This document shows positions 28,984-37,340 of a DNA stretch of 37,497 bases, piece by piece (the stretch's first letter is position 1; each line of letters starts with the position of its first letter). The stretch covers positions 1 to 37,497 of the forward strand of contig JAFWHC010000004.1 in assembly GCA_017512095.1 (NCBI GenBank). The letters are read 5' to 3'. The notes beneath the pieces were generated by a model. It was not told the origin of the DNA. It saw only the letters and a list, made by a program, of their open reading frames with translations, and searched no databases. This DNA comes from Candidatus Saccharimonadota bacterium (lineage in GTDB: Bacteria; Patescibacteriota; Saccharimonadia; Saccharimonadales; Saccharimonadaceae). A program made the translations under genes and the position numbers.

Positions 28984-31900
28984 CTAGAAATCGTCGGAAT
29001 CTTCGGTTGCTTCAACGTAGCGGCGATGTGTGCGGCGAGTGATGATGACGAATGCGCCAACGATGAAGAAGGTTGTGAGCGCCCACCAGAAGACGTCAAG
29101 GGTTTCGAAAGCATAGAGAAGCGGCGAGCCTTCGAGATAAGCACGGTAAGCGTCGAGAACGGCGCGGTAACGGGCGAGCAGGCTCGGGCCGACAAGAGTG
29201 CGACCATATTCCGAGAGAGCGTTATAGGCACCTTCGGCGGCTTTGACGAGTAGACGAGAGCCGTAGTTGACATCTTCAGGGTTTGGCAGGCGAGAAATCA
29301 TCGCTTCAAATTCGGCAACTTGGTCGAGGATGTCAAGAGCGGAGTTGATGATGGAGATTTTGTTGTTGACGTCGAAGAGGTCAGTGAGAGAGAGGTTGCT
29401 GTCGAAGACGCCGAGTGCTTCGGCGTAAGCGTCAGCAGCGTTTTCCAGCGTGGTTTGGTCCTCTGGCGTAACGTTACCGGGAGTGATGCCTCCGGTTTGG
29501 TCCTTTTCTTTGGCTTCTTCGAGGGCTTTTTCTGCGTCTTCAATGCGCTGCTCTAGCTCGGCAATTTTGTCGAGGAGCTCTTCGAGATGTTCTTTTTCTT
29601 CATCAGTGACATGGGGGTTCTCGATGAGGGTTTCGATTTGTTCTTTGAGTTCTTCAAGGTCGTCAAGGTCATCTTTGGTGACTGTTTCTACGTCGTAGCT
29701 GTTGACACCCGCATCAACTTCGTCGAGCTGTTCTTTGATGTCTTCGATGATGGCGAGCTTTTGATTGAGGTCGTCGAGCATGGCGTCGAGCTCTTGTTTC
29801 TCTTCTGGGGTGAGGTGGTTGCCGTTGCTGACTTCGGTTTCTTCAATAGCAGCGATGAGTGCAGCGACGGCGTCTTCATCGCGAGAAGTGACAGAATCGA
29901 GCGGCGGAATTTGACTGTAGGATTCTTCGATGACAGCGACTTTTTCTTCGGTGTCTTCGATTTCTTCGATGGTGTTTTGGTAATCGGCGAGAAGGTCAGA
30001 GACAACATTGGTTGAGCCGTCGGTGTGAGTTTCTAAGAAGTCTTTTAGCTCGTCTTTGGAAGCGTTCAAATCGTTGAGGTCGTTTTTGTTTGTGTGCTCA
30101 AGGTCGGAAATGACAGTGACGGAGCCGGTGCCGGTTGCGACGGTTGTGTACCCCTCGGTCTCACTTGTGATGGCGACATCAACAGTGCTGAGGCCTGGCA
30201 AGTCAAAGACGATGCCGTCTTGGCTCAGGACAGTGACGTTGCCGGCTTTATCGGTCAAACGATAATAGATGTTAACGGCCTTGTCAGGAGAGACGGAGAC
30301 TTCGCCACCAGTGGTTTGCCATTCGGTCGAGGCTTTTAGCTCGTCTTCGGAGAGCGTTGTTTCTCGAACGAGATATTCGATTTTGTCGATGCCGGAGCGA
30401 TCGTCAGAGGCGGACATTTCGAAAGTTTTGGTTTCATCAAAGAGTAGGCCGAAGGTGATGGTGTGGAGGAAAGAGTTGAGCGAGTTTTCGCCGGTCGAGA
30501 TGGTGCCGGTTGGCGTGACGGAATCTTTCTTGACCTCGGCGGAGACGATGTCGCTTTCTAGTCCGGTCGCGGCGATGGCTTTAAATTCGTAGACTTTGGA
30601 GTCGGTGTCTTCCGTGACAAGGAGGGAGCTCACGTAGGGCAACCAGGTTTCCGTTCCCTGTTCACGATAGTAGAGCGAGACGGGGCTGATGTTGCTAGCG
30701 ATGTTTCTGGCGGTGAGAGTGACGGGGAGATTGGTCCAGGAGCCTAGCTGATAGCCGTGCGCGTCGACTTCGACGACCGGTTTGACTGGGTCGATGTTAT
30801 GATAGACGACGGTTTGTTCCTTAGTGTTGCCGAATTCGTTGGTGGCACGGAAGATGTATGAGCCGTTTTGCTCGACAGTGAAGGTGCCGGATTCGAGGGT
30901 TGTAATGAGCTGCCAGTTGGCGCCGCCATCACGAGATGCCTCGATTTTAGTAACGCCATATTCGTCCGTTGCGGAGACGCCGGCGACATCAGACGTGATC
31001 CATTTTGTGGTTTCGCTCGTGACGGCCAAGGTCGGGAATGTCGTGCGAACGATTTCGTCCCAAATTTGGTTGTCGATGTCTTCGAGAGCGTGATTGATTT
31101 CTTCAAGTTTCTTTTCTAGTTCTTCTTTTTCTTCGTCGGTGTAGTTGTTGCCGTATTCTTCTAAAGCGTCTTCGATGGCTTGTTTGGCTTCTTCGAGCTC
31201 GGTCTTATCGTCGATCGTGTAGCCTGTGGGGATAATATCGTCAACGTCGTGGATGTCGGGGACGTTTTCGGCGGCGATGGCGTCGTCGATGCGGTTGAGC
31301 AATTCGTCGATTTTTTCAAGAATCTCTTCGACGTGCTCGCGCTCTTCGTCGGTTAAGTGGTCGTTTTCGAGCAAATCCTCGGCGATAGTTTTGAGCTCTT
31401 CTAATTCTTCTTTGTCACTGGTTTTTATAATGTCAGTGCCGGTATGATTGATGATGTCGAGCTCGTCGAGATGTTGGTCAATCTTATCGATTTGGCGCTC
31501 TTCTTCTTCGATTTTGTCGAGAAGGTCTTCGTATTTAGCGATTAGGTCGTCAATAACTTCGCGTTCTTCGTCGGTGGCATGCTCGCCTTCGGCGTCGCGG
31601 ATTTCTTCGAGTTTTTCTTTGGCGGCTTCGATTTCGTCTTTGTCGCTGGTTTTGAAGTTGTCTTCGTTGATGTCGAGATCGTAATCTGCGAGAGAGCCGG
31701 TTTTGATGGTTAGGCTGGTAACGTTGCCGGCTTTATCGGTTGCGACGATGGCATAAGTTTGGTTTGGCGCGAGAGAGATGAGGTTGTTTTCCGGAGCGAC
31801 AGTCGTGCCGTTGACGGAGATGGTGTCGAGGGCGCGGTCGTCAGTGACGATGATCTTCTGAGTGAGATAATAAGTTTTACCATCTTCGAGAGCGTAAGTG

Positions 31901-33909
31901 TGGTCGGCATCGACATAGCCGCGAATTAAAGCACTGGTCGTATCGAGAATGATGCCGTCGGTATTAATAATGTTGACGTTACCAACGTTGTCGGTGAGTT
32001 TGAAGTAGAGGACAAAATCGCCTTCGGGGTCAAGCGCGACAGGGCCAGCATAATCCTGCCAGCCAGAAGCAGCGAGAGCGTCTTCTTTGGACGAGAAGGC
32101 ATCTTTGGCGATTAAGTATTCGATTTTAGCGACACCAGAAAGGTCGTCGGTGGCGGAAACTTCAAAATTCTTGGTCTCGTTGAAGAAGAGACCGAAGGAT
32201 ATGGTGTTTAAGAACTGGTTCCAGCCGTTGTCGGAGCTTGAGATCTCGCCGGCAGGGGCGGTTGTGTCGCGGCGGACAAGAGCCGAAACGACATCACTCT
32301 CTAAGCCAGCTTGGCTTAAGGCTTTAAAGTAATAGGTTTTGCCGTCGAGGCCGGTTTCTTCGGCGACGACAATACCACCGGTGTAATCGTGCCAAGTTTC
32401 ACCGTCTTCGGAATAGAAATATCTAGTCGTACCATAGTTTATCGTGACGCTTTCGACGGTGAGAGTGACGAGTTCTTTAGTCCAGGCGCCTTCCTCGTAA
32501 CCGTTAGTGTTGACGCGGATGACGGGTTTTTCTGTGTCGAGGTTGGAATAGGTGATACAAGAAGGTTCACTGATGTTGTCGTAATTATCGATAGCGCGAT
32601 AGCAATAAGTGCCGTTTTGCGTGACGACGCGTTCAGCGCGGTCGCCATCGACGAGTTTTGTCCAGGTTTCGCCGCCATCGAGACTTTCGTCGAGTTCTTT
32701 AACGCCGGAAGCGTCGATGCCGATGACGGTGGCGCGGTCCTCGATGAGGATAATGCCTGGATTGGCGATGATAGAAACGGTTGGCGGAGTGGTTTCTGGT
32801 TCGGTGCGGAAGCTGACAACGTTGCTGCTTATACTTTGGCCTTCAGAGTTTTCGGCACGGACGCGGGTGTAGTAGAGGGTGTCGCCGGTTAGACCGGTAG
32901 CGGTTAGAGAAGTGTCATTAACGAGGAAGTTGTTATAGGCGGGCAAGATATTCTTGAAGTCAGGGTCGAGGGCAATATCGAGGCGATAGCTCGTTGCGCG
33001 AGGGACGGCTTCCCAATGGATGTCGGCGGTTGTTTCGGAGGCGGCGTCGACATAGATAACCTCGACAGGGTTTGGCGCGGAGACATTGACCATGCCGGTC
33101 ACGGCGTAAATGCCGCAGTAAATGCCTTCGGTCGAGGACTTGCCGTTACGGCCAGTTAAGACAAGGTCGACGGAGGAGACAAGCTTTTTAGCGTTGACGG
33201 AGATGGTGGCAGATTGGAGGTATGGGGCGCCGGAAGTGGAGCCTTCGTAATTGTAGGTTGTGGTCTTTTTTGAGCCGGTGCCGGTTGTGACGCCTTGGAT
33301 GACGCGACGGGCAGGACCAGGCCACCTGTAGACGCCAGAGACAGGAGTGGCGTCATACCAGTCGTAAAGGCGATAGTTGGTTTCGTCGGTGGTGCCGTCG
33401 GTGTAATGGACGCGGACGGCGAAGTTGGCATAATTGCCTTCGCCTGGGCCACCAGCGGTGCCGAGAACATAAAGCTTTTCGTAGGCGCCGATGGTATCAA
33501 GGGTGATAGTCTGGGACTCGTGGCCCTGATAGAGACGGATAGTGTCGTTTCCGGTGTAGTCGGAGGCGCCAGTCCAGCCAAGCTGATATGGCACGCCGTC
33601 TAAGCTGAGGGCGCCGGACGGGTCAAGACCGCCAGAAGATTTGTTTGTCGAAGAATAGAAAGCCGCCCATTCATCGAGACCGCCAGCAGAGACGATGGTT
33701 TCGAAGGTTTCGCCGCCACCCCAGACGGAGTTACCGTTGAGAGAAGTGGGGGCGATTTTGAGGGATTCGTAGTAGCTGTAGGAGGCGACGGAAGTCGGCT
33801 TTTTGAAAACAAAAAGTGAGCCAACGATAAGCCCTAAACAAAGAATTGATAAAAGAAATGTTTTTAGTTTTGGTTTGAGGACGCGTCGCGCCCGAAAGCT
33901 GTCTTCCAT
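28984..33909 (-). CDS. Giant surface adhesin-like protein, internally duplicated
   Basis: The 1,641-residue protein has an N-terminal membrane or signal segment (about 17-36), an NPCBM-like carbohydrate-binding domain (about 55-285, GGETFETIVSAGG ... RVHYTDGTTDE), a fibronectin-III-like domain (about 290-375), then two similar halves. Each half has Ig-like/OmpL47-type beta domains followed by three 45-50-residue acidic helical modules (about 745-945 and 1265-1465; motif TDEEREHVEEILEKI), reminiscent of GA/FIVAR modules. A C-terminal membrane helix (about 1606-1628) and tail RRTHRRYVE anchor it; no LPXTG. Expected role: binding to a host bacterium or glycan. ATG has GGAGG 4 nt upstream. Confidence 0.85.
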   Translation of the reverse strand: MEDSFRARRVLKPKLKTFLLSILCLGLIVGSLFVFKKPTSVASYSYYESLKIAPTSLNGNSVWGGGETFETIVSAGGLDEWAAFYSSTNKSSGGLDPSGALSLDGVPYQLGWTGASDYTGNDTIRLYQGHESQTITLDTIGAYEKLYVLGTAGGPGEGNYANFAVRVHYTDGTTDETNYRLYDWYDATPVSGVYRWPGPARRVIQGVTTGTGSKKTTTYNYEGSTSGAPYLQSATISVNAKKLVSSVDLVLTGRNGKSSTEGIYCGIYAVTGMVNVSAPNPVEVIYVDAASETTADIHWEAVPRATSYRLDIALDPDFKNILPAYNNFLVNDTSLTATGLTGDTLYYTRVRAENSEGQSISSNVVSFRTEPETTPPTVSIIANPGIILIEDRATVIGIDASGVKELDESLDGGETWTKLVDGDRAERVVTQNGTYCYRAIDNYDNISEPSCITYSNLDTEKPVIRVNTNGYEEGAWTKELVTLTVESVTINYGTTRYFYSEDGETWHDYTGGIVVAEETGLDGKTYYFKALSQAGLESDVVSALVRRDTTAPAGEISSSDNGWNQFLNTISFGLFFNETKNFEVSATDDLSGVAKIEYLIAKDAFSSKEDALAASGWQDYAGPVALDPEGDFVLYFKLTDNVGNVNIINTDGIILDTTSALIRGYVDADHTYALEDGKTYYLTQKIIVTDDRALDTISVNGTTVAPENNLISLAPNQTYAIVATDKAGNVTSLTIKTGSLADYDLDINEDNFKTSDKDEIEAAKEKLEEIRDAEGEHATDEEREVIDDLIAKYEDLLDKIEEEERQIDKIDQHLDELDIINHTGTDIIKTSDKEELEELKTIAEDLLENDHLTDEEREHVEEILEKIDELLNRIDDAIAAENVPDIHDVDDIIPTGYTIDDKTELEEAKQAIEDALEEYGNNYTDEEKEELEKKLEEINHALEDIDNQIWDEIVRTTFPTLAVTSETTKWITSDVAGVSATDEYGVTKIEASRDGGANWQLITTLESGTFTVEQNGSYIFRATNEFGNTKEQTVVYHNIDPVKPVVEVDAHGYQLGSWTNLPVTLTARNIASNISPVSLYYREQGTETWLPYVSSLLVTEDTDSKVYEFKAIAATGLESDIVSAEVKKDSVTPTGTISTGENSLNSFLHTITFGLLFDETKTFEMSASDDRSGIDKIEYLVRETTLSEDELKASTEWQTTGGEVSVSPDKAVNIYYRLTDKAGNVTVLSQDGIVFDLPGLSTVDVAITSETEGYTTVATGTGSVTVISDLEHTNKNDLNDLNASKDELKDFLETHTDGSTNVVSDLLADYQNTIEEIEDTEEKVAVIEESYSQIPPLDSVTSRDEDAVAALIAAIEETEVSNGNHLTPEEKQELDAMLDDLNQKLAIIEDIKEQLDEVDAGVNSYDVETVTKDDLDDLEELKEQIETLIENPHVTDEEKEHLEELLDKIAELEQRIEDAEKALEEAKEKDQTGGITPGNVTPEDQTTLENAADAYAEALGVFDSNLSLTDLFDVNNKISIINSALDILDQVAEFEAMISRLPNPEDVNYGSRLLVKAAEGAYNALSEYGRTLVGPSLLARYRAVLDAYRAYLEGSPLLYAFETLDVFWWALTTFFIVGAFVIITRRTHRRYVEATEDSDDF

Positions 33910-33929
33910 TATACCTCCAAAATAACCTA

Positions 33930-33960
33930 AAGCTCTACTAGATATATTTTACTAGAGCTT
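33930..33960. repeat. Inverted repeat over the -10 of the giant gene, operator-like
   Basis: AAGCTCTA (33930-33937) and TAGAGCTT (33953-33960) are perfect 8-bp arms that bracket the minus-strand -10 (33946-33951). A dimeric repressor bound here would block the promoter. Confidence 0.5.
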
Positions 33961-33974
33961 AAAGACACCGTCAA
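33946..33974 (-). promoter_or_regulatory. Promoter of the giant surface protein
   Basis: TTGACG (rc of 33969-33974), a 17-bp spacer, TAAAAT (rc of 33946-33951), leader about 30 nt with GGAGG. Confidence 0.87.
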
Positions 33975-34003
33975 GGCTAGCTTTATTTGTTAATTATGTT
34001 CTG

Positions 34004-34708
34004 CTAGTGGATTTTGAGCGGGTTGTCGGTCAGAAGCACGTCGAGCTTGGCTTTGCCGTAGATTTTGGTAAGTTTTTTGATGGCGAGGTCGATTTCCGAG
34101 AAGTCGCGCATGTGATGAGTGTCGGTGCCAAAGCAGAAAATGAGATCCTTTTTAGCCATTTTTTTGACGGTTTTTTGCGCATGGCGACCGTATTGCCCGA
34201 CGACGCTGCCGAGGTTGGACTGGAAGAGAACGCCGAGACTCTTTAGACGCTCGAGAATTTTAAAGTCTTTTTGAATGGAGATGTATCGTTCGGGGTGTGC
34301 CAGAATAACTTGGTAGCCTTCGGCGGAGAGGTCGCGAAAAATGTCCTCATAGCCGTCAAAAATGCCAGACATGGGTAGTTCGATAAGGAGATATTTGCTG
34401 TCGTTTAGAGGTGAGAGGGTTTTGTTCTTGAGAAGTTTGGAGATTTCTGGCGTGATGTAGATTTCATTGCCGAGGTGGAATTTGATGTCGAGATTGGTTT
34501 CTTCCTTGACGGCTTTTTTGAGCTCAGCTTCCAACTTTAAGTTGTCGGCGCGAGGAGAGTTGTAGATGGTTTCTGGGATGTAATGTGGAGTCAAAAAGAT
34601 TTCCGTGATGCCGTGGCTGGCTAATTCTTGCAAAATCTCCACGCTTTCTTCAAAGGTGTCAACGCCGTCATCGACGGCAGGGAGAAGATGAGAGTGGAGA
34701 TCAATCAT
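34004..34708 (-). CDS. cpsB: PHP-type tyrosine phosphatase, CpsB/YwqE family
   Basis: The 234-residue protein starts MIDLHSHLLPAVDDG, the PHP metal-binding motif at the very N-terminus, and keeps LTPHYIPE, GNEIYITPE, LAHPERY and TDTHHMRDF. CpsB enzymes use a metal cluster to dephosphorylate the tyrosine tail of the cognate BY-kinase and so tune polysaccharide output. I chose this ATG because the motif begins at residue 3 and it lies 10 nt after the kinase stop; an ORF extension to 34888 would only run antisense-frame through the kinase gene. There is no Shine-Dalgarno, so coupling is likely. Confidence 0.93.
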   Translation of the reverse strand: MIDLHSHLLPAVDDGVDTFEESVEILQELASHGITEIFLTPHYIPETIYNSPRADNLKLEAELKKAVKEETNLDIKFHLGNEIYITPEISKLLKNKTLSPLNDSKYLLIELPMSGIFDGYEDIFRDLSAEGYQVILAHPERYISIQKDFKILERLKSLGVLFQSNLGSVVGQYGRHAQKTVKKMAKKDLIFCFGTDTHHMRDFSEIDLAIKKLTKIYGKAKLDVLLTDNPLKIH

Positions 34709-34718
34709 TTTGGGGTGG

Positions 34719-36074
34719 TTATTTTTTGTCACCGTAATAGTCGCCGTAATAATAGTGTCCAATTTTACGGTCGATGTCGTTGAGGACGACACCAGCGACC
34801 TTGGCGCCAGTTTTGGCGAGCGTATCTTTTGTGACGGCGAGGGCAGTGCGCGGGGTTTTGCCGTCGCGAGCAACAACGATAGTTTCATCGGTCAAATTCG
34901 ACATGATGACAGGGTCAGCAACGGCGCCAACGGGAGCGGAGTCGAAGATAACGAGGTCGAAATCTTTTTTAAGTTTTTTAATGAGGTCTTTGTTCTTTTC
35001 TGAAGCGAGAACTTCGGAAGGATTCGGGATTGAAGAACCGCGGGTGAGGAGAGAGAGGTTTTCGATGTTGGTCTTTTGAATATAGTCGTCACGTTTGGAA
35101 ACGTAGTCAGCGAGGAGATTGGTGAGACCGTTAGAGTTGGATTTGTGGAAGATGAGGTGCTGACGGCCCTTGCGAAGGTCGCAGTCGACAAGAAGCACTT
35201 TTTGACCAGCTTGAGCGAAAGCGGCGGCAAGGTTGGCGGCGACAAAGCTCTTTCCTTCGCCGGCGACGGAGCTGGTGATGTGGAGAGTTTGAATCTTTTT
35301 GTCGAGAGAAGTGAACTGGAGATTGGTGCGGAGAGAGCGAATGGACTCCGAGACGACGGATTTAGGGAATTTTTTAATCAAAATTTCCGAATCGCCATCT
35401 TTGAGTTTGATGTCGCTCTTGATAATCTTGCCAACGATAGGCATGCCGACGTTTTCTTCGAGGTTTTCGGAATATTTGACAGTGTCATCGAAGTAATAAA
35501 CGACAAAAGCGATGCCGGCGACCGCGAAGAGCGAGACGAGGATAGCGATAGCGGCGTCGCGGAGAGTGGTGTTGTTGGCGACTTTTTCGGGAGTTTCGGC
35601 AGTTTCAAGAATCGCGACGTTGTCGAGAGTTTTGATGAGGTCGGTTTTGTTGGCGAAGACGTTGGCGACAGAGTTAGCGATAGCGGCGGATTCTTCGGGG
35701 TTCTGTGAGGTGGCGGTGATTTTGAGAATCGTCGTGTCGGTGATGGTCGAGACTTTGATGCTCCTGGCGAGGACGTCGGGAGCGACGTTTAGGCTCAGTT
35801 CCTTGATAACTTGTTCGAGGACAACTTTGCTTTTAGCGATGACGGAGTAAGTGCTGGTTAATTTTTGGTTGGCGTTGATTTCGTTCAAGGTCGCAGCGGC
35901 CGAGCTGGATTCGGATTGAATCAAAGCAACTTGAGACGAAGCTTCGTAGAGCGGGGTTTTGACACTTGTGTCATAGTAAAGTATGCCGAGGGCAGCGACA
36001 ATCGGCGCAATAATAAGCGCCAAAAGATATTTCTTAAGATAGGACAAAAAGTCCTTTAGGTCTAACTCTTCCAT
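34719..36074 (-). CDS. Fused Wzz-type copolymerase and BY-kinase (CpsC-CpsD)
   Basis: The 451-residue protein has a Wzz domain with two membrane helices (about 16-34 and 174-194) around an extracytoplasmic region, then a cytoplasmic bacterial tyrosine kinase: Walker A SVAGEGKS (269-276), Walker A' LLVDCD (295-299), Walker B IFDSAP (376-381), and a C-terminal tyrosine cluster GHYYYGDYYG (439-448). It senses or sets chain length of a surface polysaccharide, with autophosphorylation reversed by the adjacent CpsB. The fused form resembles proteobacterial Wzc, whereas Firmicutes split it. The promoter overlaps the LCP gene end, and the leader is only 2-3 nt. Confidence 0.93.
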   Translation of the reverse strand: MEELDLKDFLSYLKKYLLALIIAPIVAALGILYYDTSVKTPLYEASSQVALIQSESSSAAATLNEINANQKLTSTYSVIAKSKVVLEQVIKELSLNVAPDVLARSIKVSTITDTTILKITATSQNPEESAAIANSVANVFANKTDLIKTLDNVAILETAETPEKVANNTTLRDAAIAILVSLFAVAGIAFVVYYFDDTVKYSENLEENVGMPIVGKIIKSDIKLKDGDSEILIKKFPKSVVSESIRSLRTNLQFTSLDKKIQTLHITSSVAGEGKSFVAANLAAAFAQAGQKVLLVDCDLRKGRQHLIFHKSNSNGLTNLLADYVSKRDDYIQKTNIENLSLLTRGSSIPNPSEVLASEKNKDLIKKLKKDFDLVIFDSAPVGAVADPVIMSNLTDETIVVARDGKTPRTALAVTKDTLAKTGAKVAGVVLNDIDRKIGHYYYGDYYGDKK

Positions 36075-36083
36075 ATTGCCACT

Positions 36084-36112
36084 ATTTTATCATAAGTTGG
36101 CCTATTCGTCAA
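36084..36112 (-). promoter_or_regulatory. Promoter of the BY-kinase gene, inside the LCP gene end
   Basis: TTGACG (rc of 36107-36112, within LCP codons), a 17-bp spacer, TAAAAT (rc of 36084-36089) preceded by TGA. The -10 ends 9 nt before the ATG. Confidence 0.8.
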
Positions 36113-37301
36113 CTTCCTGTTGTGCTTTCGCTTCGGCCTCTTGACGAGCCTTTTCTTCGGCTTCCGCTTTAAGTTGCTCGGCGGTTTTAAGGGACTGAGC
36201 GATTTTTTCTTTGGCAGAAACGATTGAGGCGTCGTCTGGAATCATGACGTAGAGACTTTGGCTCGGGATGGAGTAGGTTGGCCGCATAGAGCCAGTGCCG
36301 CTCAGCGAGATTGATTCAGTCTGCCAGTTTGGGCCGGAGAGCAGTTGGAATTTAAGCATGTCGAGGATTTCCGAGTAGGTGAAGGATGTTTCAAAGAGGC
36401 CGTCGGCGGCGCGAAGGATTTCTGGGAATTTGAGAAGGTAGGCGGGGCTGGTGACTTTTTCGATGATTTTTGAGATGACTTGTTGCTGGTTTTCGCCGCG
36501 GTGACGGTCGCCAGTGGCGTAAGCGTAGCGCTCGCGAGAGAAGGCGAGGGCGCAAGTGCCGTTGACGTGCTGTGTACCGACGATGAAATGGCAGGTTTTG
36601 TCGGTGTGGGGAGTTAAATCTTGGTCGGAGTAAATATCGATGCCGCCGATTGCGTCGACGATGGTTTTAAGGGCGTCGAAGCCGACCTTGACCGTGTAGT
36701 CAACCTTGATGTTTAGAAGGTCTTCGATGGTTTGGCGACTCATGTCGACGCCGTAAATTCCGGCGTGAGTGAGTTTGTCGCGAAGTCCGGCGGTGCCGTG
36801 GAGTTGGACATAATAGTCGCGCGGAATAGAAACGAGGAGGATTTTGCCGGTGGTTGGATTTACGATTGCGACGATGTTGACGTCGGAGCGAGCATTTTGA
36901 TCGGAAACAGAGCCGCGAGAATCGGAACCGGAGATATAAATGACGATTGGTTTGTCGCCGAAGTTTGGTTTTTCTTCTTTTGGTGCGTCGGTGGCGGTTT
37001 CTGAAGTTTCGGTGCCCTTGTCTTTAGAGATGCTTTTTAGGAAGTCAAAAGTCGAGCCGACGTAGTATTTATAGAGCAAGAAGAGGCAGGTGGCGACGGC
37101 GGCGGAGATGGAAGCAGCGACAAAGACGGGGTGACGAGTGCGACGGTGTTCTTTTGACGTGTTCTGTGGCTTGCTAGCTGTGGCTTTGTTGCGGTTTTTC
37201 ATGCGAACCTTAGCAGATTCTCTGCGGTTGACCGAGCGCGTTAAAGATTTTTCGATTTTGTCGATTTGGTCAATTTCTGATTTAGCTACACGTTTTCCCA
37301 T
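36102..37301 (-). CDS. LytR-CpsA-Psr (LCP) family protein
   Basis: The 399-residue protein has a basic cytoplasmic N-terminus, one membrane helix (about 59-80), an LCP catalytic domain with family motifs ISGSDSRGS, ARSDVNIVAIVNP, LLVSIPRDYYV, GGIDIYSD and FSRERYAYATGDRHRGENQQQV, and a C-terminal Ala/Glu/Lys-rich helix. LCP enzymes transfer undecaprenyl-linked polymers onto peptidoglycan or other acceptors. With CpsB and the Wzz-kinase it forms a polymer control-and-attachment module. The start ATG has no Shine-Dalgarno and lies 10 nt after its -10. Confidence 0.93.
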   Translation of the reverse strand: MGKRVAKSEIDQIDKIEKSLTRSVNRRESAKVRMKNRNKATASKPQNTSKEHRRTRHPVFVAASISAAVATCLFLLYKYYVGSTFDFLKSISKDKGTETSETATDAPKEEKPNFGDKPIVIYISGSDSRGSVSDQNARSDVNIVAIVNPTTGKILLVSIPRDYYVQLHGTAGLRDKLTHAGIYGVDMSRQTIEDLLNIKVDYTVKVGFDALKTIVDAIGGIDIYSDQDLTPHTDKTCHFIVGTQHVNGTCALAFSRERYAYATGDRHRGENQQQVISKIIEKVTSPAYLLKFPEILRAADGLFETSFTYSEILDMLKFQLLSGPNWQTESISLSGTGSMRPTYSIPSQSLYVMIPDDASIVSAKEKIAQSLKTAEQLKAEAEEKARQEAEAKAQQEVDE

Positions 37302-37311
37302 GTTGTCAAAT

Positions 37312-37340
37312 ATTGTAGCATGTTGTTATGTTTTGGTCAA
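37312..37340 (-). promoter_or_regulatory. Promoter of the LCP gene
   Basis: TTGACC (rc of 37335-37340), a 17-bp spacer, TACAAT (rc of 37312-37317). Expected leader of 3-4 nt. Confidence 0.82.

Noticed and set aside
28984-29100. LPXTG-type sorting signal in the giant protein
   Set aside because: A membrane helix and basic tail are present but no LPXTG or PNTG precedes them, so anchoring is by the membrane helix.
29298-32892. Many plus-strand and alternative-frame ORFs across the giant gene
   Set aside because: They are Ser- or acidic-rich mirrors of the Glu/Asp/Lys-rich coding strand, without start signals.
34709-34888. 60-residue N-terminal extension of the CpsB-type phosphatase
   Set aside because: It lies inside the upstream kinase gene in another frame and is low-complexity Ser/Thr/Pro; the PHP motif starts right at the later ATG.
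302-37301. UGA-as-glycine genetic code (code 25)
   Set aside because: Known genes are complete without any in-frame TGA. TGA is unused rather than read as sense here.
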